Shown here: positions 52,979-62,328 of the stretch, one piece after another | How positions within the stretch are numbered: position 1 is the first letter of the stretch | Layout of the letters: each line of letters opens with the position of its first letter | Assembly: GCF_003572205.1 (NCBI RefSeq) | Contig: NZ_QXNY01000005.1 | Span: 62,001 to 126,000 of the forward strand | Length of the DNA: 64,000 nt | Source of the DNA: Algihabitans albus | GTDB taxonomy: Bacteria > Pseudomonadota > Alphaproteobacteria > Kiloniellales > DSM-21159 | Direction of reading: 5' to 3' | Made by a program: the position numbers and the translations under genes | Notes under the pieces: generated by a model | Seen by the model: only the letters and a program-made list of their open reading frames with translations | Told to the model about the DNA's origin: nothing | The model's database searches: none

Positions 52979-54487
52979 ATGATGGATGCCTTTCTGTCCG
53001 GTGCCGGCCAAGTCTTCTCGCCCGACACGTTGATCTACATGCTGATCGGGTCCATTGCCGGAATCATCGCCGCCGCGATCCCCGGCTTTACCGTGACGAT
53101 GGCCATCGTGCTGACCTTGCCGCTGACCTTCGCGATGGATCCCTTGCAGGGCATCGCGGTGATGCTGGCGGTCTATGTAGGGGGCTATACCGGCGGTCTG
53201 ATCTCGGCGGCGCTCTTGGGCATCCCCGGCACGCCCTCGGCGGTCGCCACGACCTTCGACGCCTTTCCCATGGCGCGCGCGGGCGAGCCGGGCCGGGCGC
53301 TGTCTCTCGGGATCTGGGCGTCCTTCTTCGGGACGGTCCTGTCCACCGCCGTCCTGATCGTGGCCGCGCCGCCGCTCGCGGTCTTCGCGGTCCGGCTGGG
53401 ACCTTGGGAATACTTCTCTCTCATCGTTTTCGCGCTGACCATCGTCGCCAGTCTGGTGGGTCGGTCGATCCTGCGCGGGCTGATCGCCGGAGCGATCGGC
53501 TTGGCCATCTCGACCGTTGGGCCGGATCCGATCATGGGGCGCCCGCGCTTCGATTTCGGGATCGAGATGCTGGCGCCGGGCCTGTCGTTTCTGATCGTGC
53601 TGATCGGAATCTTCGCGATCTCGCAACTCCTCTCAGAAGTCGAGGACGCACGCTCGGTCCGGTCAGGTACCGCGCTCTCGACCAAGGACATCGAGTTCCG
53701 CACCTGGGCGGTGATGCGCGAGGTGGTGATGCGGCCGGTGAATCTGATCCGTTCGTCCATCGTGGGGGTTCTGGTCGGCGCGTTGCCGGGGGCCGGCGGT
53801 TCGATCGCCAATCTGATTGCTTACGACCAAGCCAAACGCGGCTCGAAAACGCCCGAGAAATTCGGCACCGGCACGCCCGAGGGCGTGGTTGCGTCGGAGG
53901 CGGGGAATTCCGCCACCGCCGGCGGCGGTCTGATCCCAATGATCTCGCTGGGTATTCCAGGCTCGGCGGTCGACGCGATTCTGATGGCCTCGCTCATGGT
54001 GCACGGGATCTCGGTGGGGCCCCGGCTGATCCTCGACAACGCCGACCTGGTCTATGGAATGTTCGTGGCGATGGTGGTCTCCAGCTTCATGATGCTGTTG
54101 GTCTGCCTGCTGTCGATGCGCGCTTTCCTGCGGGTTACGGAAATCCCCAAATGGCTGATCGTGCCGGCGGTGATCGTCTGTTGTGTCGTGGGCTCCTTCG
54201 CGCTGAACAACCGAGTCAGCGACCTCTACCTGCTCGGCATCGTCGGGCTGTTCGGCTACGTCCTGCGCACGCTGGACTACCCGCTCGCTCCTCTTGTGCT
54301 GGGCGTGATCCTGGGGCCGATCGCCGAAACCAACATGCGCCGCGCGCTGATGACCGATGCGGATTGGACGTTGTTCCTGACCCGGCCCGTCAGCCTGATC
54401 TTTCTGAGCGCCGCGGCGCTCTCCGTCGCCTGGGTGATCTGGAAACACCGGAAATCAACAAGAAATCGGGAGACTGCGAAGCAATGA
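52979..54487 (+). CDS. Tripartite tricarboxylate transporter large permease (TctA)
   Basis: 502 residues, about 12 membrane segments. GIIAAAIPGFTVTMAIVLTLPLTF, VYVGGYTGGLISAALLGIPGTPSAVATTFDAFPMARAGEPGRAL, GALPGAGGSIANLIAYDQAKRGSK and SLGIPGSAVDAILMASLMVHGI are TctA signatures. The stop overlaps the gamma-glutamyltransferase start (ATGA), so uptake and enzyme are coupled. Confidence 0.93.
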   Translation: MMDAFLSGAGQVFSPDTLIYMLIGSIAGIIAAAIPGFTVTMAIVLTLPLTFAMDPLQGIAVMLAVYVGGYTGGLISAALLGIPGTPSAVATTFDAFPMARAGEPGRALSLGIWASFFGTVLSTAVLIVAAPPLAVFAVRLGPWEYFSLIVFALTIVASLVGRSILRGLIAGAIGLAISTVGPDPIMGRPRFDFGIEMLAPGLSFLIVLIGIFAISQLLSEVEDARSVRSGTALSTKDIEFRTWAVMREVVMRPVNLIRSSIVGVLVGALPGAGGSIANLIAYDQAKRGSKTPEKFGTGTPEGVVASEAGNSATAGGGLIPMISLGIPGSAVDAILMASLMVHGISVGPRLILDNADLVYGMFVAMVVSSFMMLLVCLLSMRAFLRVTEIPKWLIVPAVIVCCVVGSFALNNRVSDLYLLGIVGLFGYVLRTLDYPLAPLVLGVILGPIAETNMRRALMTDADWTLFLTRPVSLIFLSAAALSVAWVIWKHRKSTRNRETAKQ

Positions 54488-56079
54488 ATCTGCGTCATGA
54501 ACCACTCTATCCGTCACGCCGCTCGCCGGTTCTGGCCGATAATCTGGTGGCGACCTCGCAGCCTTTGGCGGCCCAAGCGGGTTTGTCGATGCTGGCTCGC
54601 GGCGGCAACGCAGTGGATGCCGCACTGGCGGCCGCCATCGCGCTGACAGTGGTGGAGCCAACGGGCAATGGCCTTGGTTCTGACGCCTTCTGCATTCTCT
54701 GGGACGGCACTCAACTGCATGGGCTGAACGCTTCGGGCCGATCGCCCGCGGGCTGGAGCCCCGAGCGTTTCGCGGGGGCCGAGAGCATGCCGTTTCACGG
54801 CTGGGAAAGCGTGACGGTGCCAGGGGCGGTTAGCGCCTGGGCGACGCTATCCAAGACCTTCGGCAGACTTGAGTTCACGAAGCTGTTTGGGCCGGCGGTC
54901 GGCTATGCGGAGAAGGGGTTCATCGTCTCGCCGATCATCGCCGAACGCTGGCGCCGGGACGCCGAAACCCTGAGGGATCAGCCGGGCTATGGCGAGACCT
55001 TTCTGCCCGGCGGCAAGCCGCCGCGCGCCGGCGAGCGCTTTCGCAATCCAGCGATGGCGAATACGCTGCGTCAGATCGCCGAAAGTCATGGCCGCGCCTT
55101 CTATGACGGCAGTCTGGCTGAAAGGATCGCCGCCTTCGCCGCCGAACACGGTGCCGCCTTGACCCTGGACGACATGGCGAACCACCAGTCGGATTGGTGC
55201 GGGACGATCCATCAGCGCTTCGACGGCATCGACCTCCACGAGATCCCGCCGAACGGACAGGGTATCGCCGCGTTGATGGCACTGGGCATCCTGGATCATA
55301 CGCCGGTGCGCGATCATGGACCGGATAGCGCAATGGCCTTTCACTACCAGTGGGAGGCGATGAAGCTTGCCTTCCGCGACACCGATGCGTACGTCGCCGA
55401 CCCCGCGTACATGTGCGATATCCCGACCGAGGCCTTGTTGAACCCAGATTATCTGGCCCGGCGGGCCGCCGAAATTTCATCGGTGAAGGCCACGGACTTC
55501 GGTGCCGGGGCGCCGAAGCAGGGCGGTACGGTCTATCTGACCGCCGCCGACGCGAGCGGCATGATGGTGTCCTTCATCCAGTCGAACTACGCGGGGTTCG
55601 GATCGGGCGTGGTGGTGCCGGGCACGGGCATCCACCTTCAGAATCGCGGTGCGGGCTTTACCTTGGAGGAAGGCCACCCCAACCAGGTCGGCCCGAAGAA
55701 GCGGCCTTTCCACAGCATCATTCCCGGTTTTTTGATGCGCGAGGGTGCGCCGCTGATGAGTTTTGGCGTGATGGGCGGTCCAATGCAGGCCCAGGGCCAT
55801 CTGCAGATGACGTTACGGACACAGCTCTGGGAACAGGACGTGCAAAGCGCCGTCGACGCTCCGCGCTGGCGGGTCACTGCGGGCAATGGCGTCGCCTGCG
55901 AAACGACGATGGCGCCGGAGACCCTCTCGGTCCTGCGCGACATGGGGCACGATATCTCGCTGGAATCCCCCGACAACGCCTTCGGCTTCGGCGGCGCCCA
56001 GCTTATCCAACGGCTGCCAGGTGGCGGCTATGCTGCCGGATCGGATCCGCGAAAGGATGGGCTTGCGATCGGTTTTTAG
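54484..56079 (+). CDS. Gamma-glutamyltransferase family protein without signal peptide
   Basis: 531 residues starting at the ATG in the tctA stop. LVATSQPLAAQAGLSMLARGGNAVDAALAAAIALTVVEPTGNGLGSDAF is the large-subunit opening. The autocatalytic threonine is T349 in PKQGGTVYLTAADASGMM, followed by NYAGFGSGVVVPGTGIHLQNRG and KKRPFHSIIPGFLM. Typical bacterial enzymes are exported, but this one begins directly with the catalytic domain, so it should act in the cytoplasm after TctCBA import. Gamma-glutamyl amides or related cephalosporin-acylase-like substrates are possible. The Thr is followed by V-Y-L, where many members have H-x-S. Confidence 0.87.
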   Translation: MNLRHEPLYPSRRSPVLADNLVATSQPLAAQAGLSMLARGGNAVDAALAAAIALTVVEPTGNGLGSDAFCILWDGTQLHGLNASGRSPAGWSPERFAGAESMPFHGWESVTVPGAVSAWATLSKTFGRLEFTKLFGPAVGYAEKGFIVSPIIAERWRRDAETLRDQPGYGETFLPGGKPPRAGERFRNPAMANTLRQIAESHGRAFYDGSLAERIAAFAAEHGAALTLDDMANHQSDWCGTIHQRFDGIDLHEIPPNGQGIAALMALGILDHTPVRDHGPDSAMAFHYQWEAMKLAFRDTDAYVADPAYMCDIPTEALLNPDYLARRAAEISSVKATDFGAGAPKQGGTVYLTAADASGMMVSFIQSNYAGFGSGVVVPGTGIHLQNRGAGFTLEEGHPNQVGPKKRPFHSIIPGFLMREGAPLMSFGVMGGPMQAQGHLQMTLRTQLWEQDVQSAVDAPRWRVTAGNGVACETTMAPETLSVLRDMGHDISLESPDNAFGFGGAQLIQRLPGGGYAAGSDPRKDGLAIGF

Positions 56080-56194
56080 AGGTCCGGCCCGGGTATTGGA
56101 GGCGCGGCTTTATCCGGGCCTGCGGCACCGCCGACGCGGCTTGCCCCGGGGAGGACCGTGAATCCGTGGAGATTTGAGGAGTTCAGCGAAACAT

Positions 56195-56268
56195 TGGCTG
56201 GGGGACCTGGACTCGAACCAGGACCAACGGAGTCAGAGTCCGTCGTTCTACCATTAAACTATCCCCCA
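56195..56268 (-). tRNA. tRNA-Gln (anticodon CTG)
   Basis: A 74-base cloverleaf with encoded CCA. The acceptor TGGGGGA pairs with TCCCCCA; D-loop AGTTTAATGGTAGAAC; anticodon loop CTCTGAC, so the anticodon is CUG; T-arm GGTTCGAGTCC. It marks the border between the catabolic cassettes and the core genes; its 3' end points toward the catabolic side. Confidence 0.95.
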
Positions 56269-56418
56269 ACCGGTCCGGACGGCGGCCTTGTCTTGCGCCG
56301 CTGAATGCGGCCCGGTTGCGTCGAGCGGCGTATCTAGACCATCCCGGCCCGGCATTTCAACCCCTGGACCGCCCTTCGCGGCGACCGCCGCCCGGGGCGC
56401 GGCTCGCTCTTGTCGTAT

Positions 56419-56461
56419 CCATATGCCGACGGATATGGTTGTATTTCGACGAATATGTCGA
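56419..56461. promoter_or_regulatory. Two adjacent inverted repeats upstream of the exopolyphosphatase gene
   Basis: CCATAT/ATATGG (56419-56438, eight-base spacer) and TCGAC/GTCGA (56446-56461, six-base spacer) lie 60-100 bases before the ppx/gppA start. The region 56410-56460 is noticeably richer in A/T than its surroundings. It could be a promoter with a two-part operator. The rest of the 252-bp gap from the tRNA holds nothing recognisable. Confidence 0.35.
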
Positions 56462-56520
56462 CATCGAGAGGCGCCAGCCGGTTGCGCCCTGTCGGCCATG
56501 CCGGAGTTGCGAGAAGGTCG

Positions 56521-57618
56521 ATGGACAAGGTGAGCGGCGAAGCGCAGCAGGACGCGCGGCCCCGAAAGACGGCATCTCCACATCCCTCGACCAAGGCGGC
56601 ACACCTGCACCCGCGGCCAGCCCGGGCGGCTTATGGCGCGCTCGACCTCGGAACCAACAACTGTCGTCTGTTGATCGCGCGCCCGGCGCCGGACGGCTTT
56701 CGTGTGATCGACGCCTTCTCGCGGATCGTGCGCCTCGGCGAAGGCTTGGCGACGACGGGGCGGATCTCGCCGGCAGCGATGCAGCGGACGCTCGCAGCCC
56801 TGGAAGTCTGTGTCGCCAAGCTTCGGCAACGCGGTGTGACTCGGCTGCGTGCCGTCGCCACGGAAGCCTGTCGCAGGGCGGAGAACGGGGACGAGTTCCT
56901 AGAGGCGGTCAGGAGCCGTTGCGGTCTGGAACTGGATGTGATCGATGCCGAGGAGGAGGCTAGCTTGGCGCGTTACGGCTGTGCGCCACTGCTCGATGGG
57001 CGCAGACGTCATGCGGCGATCATCGATATCGGTGGGGGCTCGACGGAGATCGTCTGGCTCTGCAACGACACGGCGGAGGGTGACGCCGCCGCGCCGCGGC
57101 TTCGGGCCTGGCACTCTCTGCCGCTCGGCGTGGTCGATCTGGCGGAGCGCTTCGGCGGGCACGAGGTCGGGCGGCCGGTCTATGAGGCCATGGTCGCGGA
57201 AGTTCGCTCCGGCTTGGCGCCCTTCGTGGCACGACACGGCTTGGCGGAGCGGGCCAGGTTCGGGGAACTGCAGATGATCGGCACCTCCGGTACGGTGACG
57301 ACCTTGACCGGGATGCACTTGGACCTGCCGCGGTACGACCGGTCGCAGGTCGATGGTGCGTTTCTGCCCTTGGGCTTGGTCGAGAAGCTGAGCGAGCAGG
57401 TCCGCGCCATGAGCTACCGGGCACGGGTTGCGCACCCCTGCATCGGCAGGGATCGGGCCGACCTGGTGGTGGCCGGTTGCGCCATTCTCGAGGCTTTCTG
57501 GCGGCTTTGTCCGACCGATGGCTTGACGGTCGCCGATCGCGGTTTGCGCGAGGGACTGCTCTATCTGATGATGTGCGAAGATGGAGTCTGGACGGCGCCG
57601 GCCGGAGGTGGTGCGTAG
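56521..57618 (+). CDS. Ppx/GppA family exopolyphosphatase/guanosine pentaphosphatase
   Basis: 365 residues from ATG 56521, with GAGAAGG upstream. After a 38-residue basic leader comes the actin-like ATPase fold: AAYGALDLGTNNCRLLIARP (phosphate loop 1), VATEACRRAENGDEFLEAV, IIDIGGGSTEIVW and GTSGTVTTL. Length fits the short two-domain alphaproteobacterial form. It hydrolyses polyphosphate and/or pppGpp. rlmE starts right after the stop, a common pairing in alphaproteobacteria. Confidence 0.9.
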   Translation: MDKVSGEAQQDARPRKTASPHPSTKAAHLHPRPARAAYGALDLGTNNCRLLIARPAPDGFRVIDAFSRIVRLGEGLATTGRISPAAMQRTLAALEVCVAKLRQRGVTRLRAVATEACRRAENGDEFLEAVRSRCGLELDVIDAEEEASLARYGCAPLLDGRRRHAAIIDIGGGSTEIVWLCNDTAEGDAAAPRLRAWHSLPLGVVDLAERFGGHEVGRPVYEAMVAEVRSGLAPFVARHGLAERARFGELQMIGTSGTVTTLTGMHLDLPRYDRSQVDGAFLPLGLVEKLSEQVRAMSYRARVAHPCIGRDRADLVVAGCAILEAFWRLCPTDGLTVADRGLREGLLYLMMCEDGVWTAPAGGGA

Positions 57619-57619
57619 C

Positions 57620-58369
57620 ATGGCCGGAGGTCAGGGTAAGGGCGGCAAGGGTGGGCGCCGCGGCAGCGCATCGGGCGGCAGTCTGGGCGGCGCGCGCCAG
57701 CTCCGCGAGCGGGTTCGCACCGCGCGCGGCCGTCGGCCGTCGTCGACTCGCTGGCTGGAGCGGCAGTTGAACGATCCCTATGTGGCCGAGGCCAGGGCGC
57801 GGGGTTACCGCAGCCGGGCCGCCTTCAAACTGTTGCAGCTCGACGAAAAGGTCGGGCTGCTCAAGGGCGCGCGCCGCATCGTCGATCTGGGCGCTGCGCC
57901 GGGGGGCTGGACCCAGGTGGCGATTCAGCAGTTGGGGCCGCAGGTCCGGGTGGTCGCGGTGGACTACCTGGAGATGGCGCCGCTGGTGGGTGCAACGATC
58001 TTGCAGCTCGATTTCCTGGATGAGGACGCACCGGAGAAGATCAGGGCTGCGCTGGACGGCCCGGCCGATCTGGTGCTCTCCGACATGGCCGCGCCGAGTA
58101 CCGGTCACGCCAAAACGGACCATATCCGCGTCGTCGGCCTGGCCGAGACGGCGCTGGCTTTCGCACTTGAGGTGCTGTCGCCCGGGGGAGCTTTCGTTGC
58201 GAAGGTCTTTCAGGGCGGGAGCGAACGGGACCTCCTGGACCTGCTGAAGCAGAACTTCAAGACCGTGCGCCATGTCAAACCGCCGGCCAGCCGCGCCGAG
58301 TCCTCCGAGCTCTACGTTGTCGCTCAAGGCTTTCGCGGCGCTTCGCAGGACGCGCCGGACTCGGATTGA
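57620..58369 (+). CDS. rlmE: 23S rRNA 2'-O-ribose U2552 methyltransferase
   Basis: 249 residues from ATG 57620, one base after the ppx stop. The K-D-K-E tetrad of the FtsJ/RlmE family is present: K in YRSRAAFKLLQLDEK, D in VLSDMAAPSTGHAKTDH, K in GGAFVAKVFQGG and E in ESSELYVVAQG, with SAM site VDLGAAPGGWTQVA. It carries a Gly/Arg/Lys-rich N-terminal extension of about 35 residues (GGQGKGGKGGRRGSASGG) relative to E. coli RlmE, plausibly an RNA-contacting tail. Confidence 0.93.
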   Translation: MAGGQGKGGKGGRRGSASGGSLGGARQLRERVRTARGRRPSSTRWLERQLNDPYVAEARARGYRSRAAFKLLQLDEKVGLLKGARRIVDLGAAPGGWTQVAIQQLGPQVRVVAVDYLEMAPLVGATILQLDFLDEDAPEKIRAALDGPADLVLSDMAAPSTGHAKTDHIRVVGLAETALAFALEVLSPGGAFVAKVFQGGSERDLLDLLKQNFKTVRHVKPPASRAESSELYVVAQGFRGASQDAPDSD

Positions 58370-58407
58370 CGGAGTCCGACAGACGCAGTCTGACCGAGAG
58401 GGGCGTG

Positions 58408-58857
58408 CTAAAGCGCGACGATCTCAGTCAGGTGATCGACGATTTCCCGTTCCACCAATTGCGTCAGATCCTTGTTGAGCTCCGCATAGATCCGATCCTG
58501 TGCTGCCTTGCCAAGCGCTTCGCGGAGTTGGCCGAGTGTTTTCGGATCGGCGACCAGCACCAGTCTGTCATAGGCACCGCGCCCGGCCTGGTCGGTCAGA
58601 AGTTTGCCGAGTTGCGCCACGAACTTCAGCTTTTCCTGGCCCTTCGGGTCGATCTTCGGGGCGTAGGCGTGCAAGGCTTCGCCCGTTCTGTCGCGGGTCG
58701 CGCCCGGCCGGTCGCTGGCGATTTCATGGCTTGGCGGGTGGGGCGTCGAAAGCTCGGCTGGATCGCTTGGCCGGATACCCTGACCAATGCCGTGATTTTC
58801 GAAGAAGCGTGCGCGGAAGCCGTCCGCGACGACAATTCGGGTGACTGGCGCCTTCAT
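58408..58857 (-). CDS. Host attachment family protein
   Basis: 149 residues from ATG 58857, with AAGGA and GAAAG upstream. VTRIVVADGFRARFFENHG, a charged middle (HEIASDRPGATRDRTGEALHAYAPKIDPKGQEKLKFVAQLGKLL) and DRLVLVADPKTLGQLREALGKAAQDRIYAELNKDLTQL match the Host_attach family, related to the archaeal Rf1-like fold. The family name comes from plant attachment by Agrobacterium; the molecular function is unknown. It converges with rlmE. Confidence 0.8.
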   Translation of the reverse strand: MKAPVTRIVVADGFRARFFENHGIGQGIRPSDPAELSTPHPPSHEIASDRPGATRDRTGEALHAYAPKIDPKGQEKLKFVAQLGKLLTDQAGRGAYDRLVLVADPKTLGQLREALGKAAQDRIYAELNKDLTQLVEREIVDHLTEIVAL

Positions 58858-60649
<1,792 letters not shown>

Positions 60650-60685
60650 CCCGCTGGCCGTAGCGCCTGCGCGGGGAGCCTCCGC

Positions 60686-61711
60686 ATGGCCACGTCCGCT
60701 GCCAAGATCAAGACGGTGAACCTCGCGCTGCAGGGCGGGGGCGCCCATGGTGCCTTTGCCTGGGGGGTGCTCGACCGTCTGCTCGACGAAGAGCGCCTCG
60801 CCTTCGAGGGGCTGACCGCGACCTCCGCCGGTGCGATGAATGCCGTCGTCCTCGCGCATGGTCTGCGCGTCGGAGGCCGGGACGGCGCCAAGCAAGCCTT
60901 ATCGGACTTGTGGCGCCGGGTCAGCGACGGCGCTCGTTTTGCGCCGACCCAGCCGAGCCCGATGCAATTGCTCTTCGGCGACTGGGGTGCGCCTTCGTTC
61001 GGTCACTTCGCCTTCGAGGTGATGACGCGGGTCGTCTCGCCCTATCAGTTCAATCCCTTCAATCTCAATCCGCTGCTCGACATGCTGCGTGAGAGCGTGG
61101 ACTTCGAAGGGTTGCAGAAGAGCTGCCCTTTAAAGCTTTTCATCAGCGCGACCAACGTACGCAGCGGCAAGATTCGCGTCTTCGAATCCCACGAACTGAC
61201 AGCCGAGGCAGTGATGGCTTCGGCCTGTCTGCCCTTCCTGTTCCAAGCCGTCGAGATCGATGGGGAAGCCTACTGGGACGGTGGCTACATGGGCAATCCG
61301 GCGATCTATCCCCTGATCTACAATTGCGAGAGCCGGGATGTGGTGATCCTCCATATCAACCCGCTCTACCGCCCGGACTTGCCGACCGACGCCTTCGACA
61401 TCATGAATCGGGTCAACGAGATTTCCTTCAACTCCTCGCTGATGCGCGAGATGCGGGCGATCGCTTTCGTCACCGACATGATCGACAAGGGCCAGATCAC
61501 CCATCGTTCCATGAAGCGTATGCTGATCCACGCCATCGAGGCGGAGGAGGAGATGCGCGACCTCAGCGTTCACTCCAAGCTGACGCCGTCTCTTCCCTTT
61601 TTGCTGGAACTCCGCGACATCGGGCGCCAGACGGCCGAGACCTGGCTGGACGCTACCTTCGACAAGCTCGGCACTGAAACCAGCATCGATCTCGGCGAGA
61701 TCTATCTTTAG
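60686..61711 (+). CDS. Patatin-like phospholipase
   Basis: 341 residues. The oxyanion loop LALQGGGAHGAFAWGVLDRLL, the nucleophile region LTATSAGAMNAVVLAHG and the DGG catalytic aspartate (WDGGYMGNPAIYPL) identify the family. The elbow reads A-T-S-A-G, where G-x-S-x-G is usual. Probably a cytoplasmic serine acyl hydrolase on lipids. Its stop overlaps that of soxG tail to tail. Confidence 0.88.
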   Translation: MATSAAKIKTVNLALQGGGAHGAFAWGVLDRLLDEERLAFEGLTATSAGAMNAVVLAHGLRVGGRDGAKQALSDLWRRVSDGARFAPTQPSPMQLLFGDWGAPSFGHFAFEVMTRVVSPYQFNPFNLNPLLDMLRESVDFEGLQKSCPLKLFISATNVRSGKIRVFESHELTAEAVMASACLPFLFQAVEIDGEAYWDGGYMGNPAIYPLIYNCESRDVVILHINPLYRPDLPTDAFDIMNRVNEISFNSSLMREMRAIAFVTDMIDKGQITHRSMKRMLIHAIEAEEEMRDLSVHSKLTPSLPFLLELRDIGRQTAETWLDATFDKLGTETSIDLGEIYL

Positions 61712-62328
61712 TCGAGGACCGCCAGCCCGTACTCGGCTGCCGCGTCGGCAAGCCAGCGCCAAGCATAATCGGCGAAGCTGCGGCGGACGGTGATCTCAAA
61801 GACGAGTTCGGCTTCGCTTTGTTCATCGGAGACCAGCCGATAGACGGCGTCCGCCTTGGACAGCAGCGACTGGCGGACCTCTCCAGCACGGAAGGCGCGG
61901 GGGTGGAAGTCCAGGGGGCAGCCCTTGGCGAGCAGGGCGCGCGCCTGCGGACCGGAGGCCTCGATCTGCGTCCAGCCTTCCCCGATCTCGATCACGGCCG
62001 TGTGGCCGCCGCCAAACGCGGCCCGCAGCTTCTCTTCCAACGCCATGGCCGGGCCGTTCGTCTTGATCCACCACTCGTCGGGACCGAGGCGGTAGAGCGC
62101 GACGCTTCCGTTCAGACTGACTCCGCCCATCTCCGGCAGTTTCAGATTTAGCGTGTTGCTGGCCGCCTGGGCGACGGCTTTATCCGTTGGGCTGAAACGC
62201 AAGCTCAAGAGTCCCGGTAGCGGCAGCTCGCGCAGCGCGATACCTTGCTCGGGTGCGCGGTCCGCGACCGACCGGGCGGCGAGACCGAGGGAGGCGAGAG
62301 CGCTCAGGCGCAGATAGTCTTCAGGCAC
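61708..62328 (-). CDS. soxG: Sarcosine oxidase, gamma subunit
   Basis: 206 residues from GTG 62328, overlapping the soxA stop by eight bases. LPLPGLLSLRFSPTDKAVAQAASNTLNLKLPEMGGVSLNGSVALYRLGPDEWWIKTNG and FEITVRRSFADYAWRWLADAAAEYGL are typical of SoxG. The smallest structural subunit of heterotetrameric sarcosine oxidase. Its end overlaps the patatin gene by four bases. Confidence 0.9.
   Translation of the reverse strand: MPEDYLRLSALASLGLAARSVADRAPEQGIALRELPLPGLLSLRFSPTDKAVAQAASNTLNLKLPEMGGVSLNGSVALYRLGPDEWWIKTNGPAMALEEKLRAAFGGGHTAVIEIGEGWTQIEASGPQARALLAKGCPLDFHPRAFRAGEVRQSLLSKADAVYRLVSDEQSEAELVFEITVRRSFADYAWRWLADAAAEYGLAVLD

Noticed and set aside
52453-54483. Apparent 1208-codon giant frame running through tctB and tctA into the gamma-glutamyltransferase
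   Set aside because: Only the part from 54484 has protein character. Upstream it is the shadow frame of tctB and tctA, and the ATGA overlap gives the true start.
57020-58327. 435-codon minus-strand frame across ppx and rlmE
   Set aside because: Antisense to two genes with complete catalytic motifs; the product is Arg/Pro/Ala-rich and featureless.
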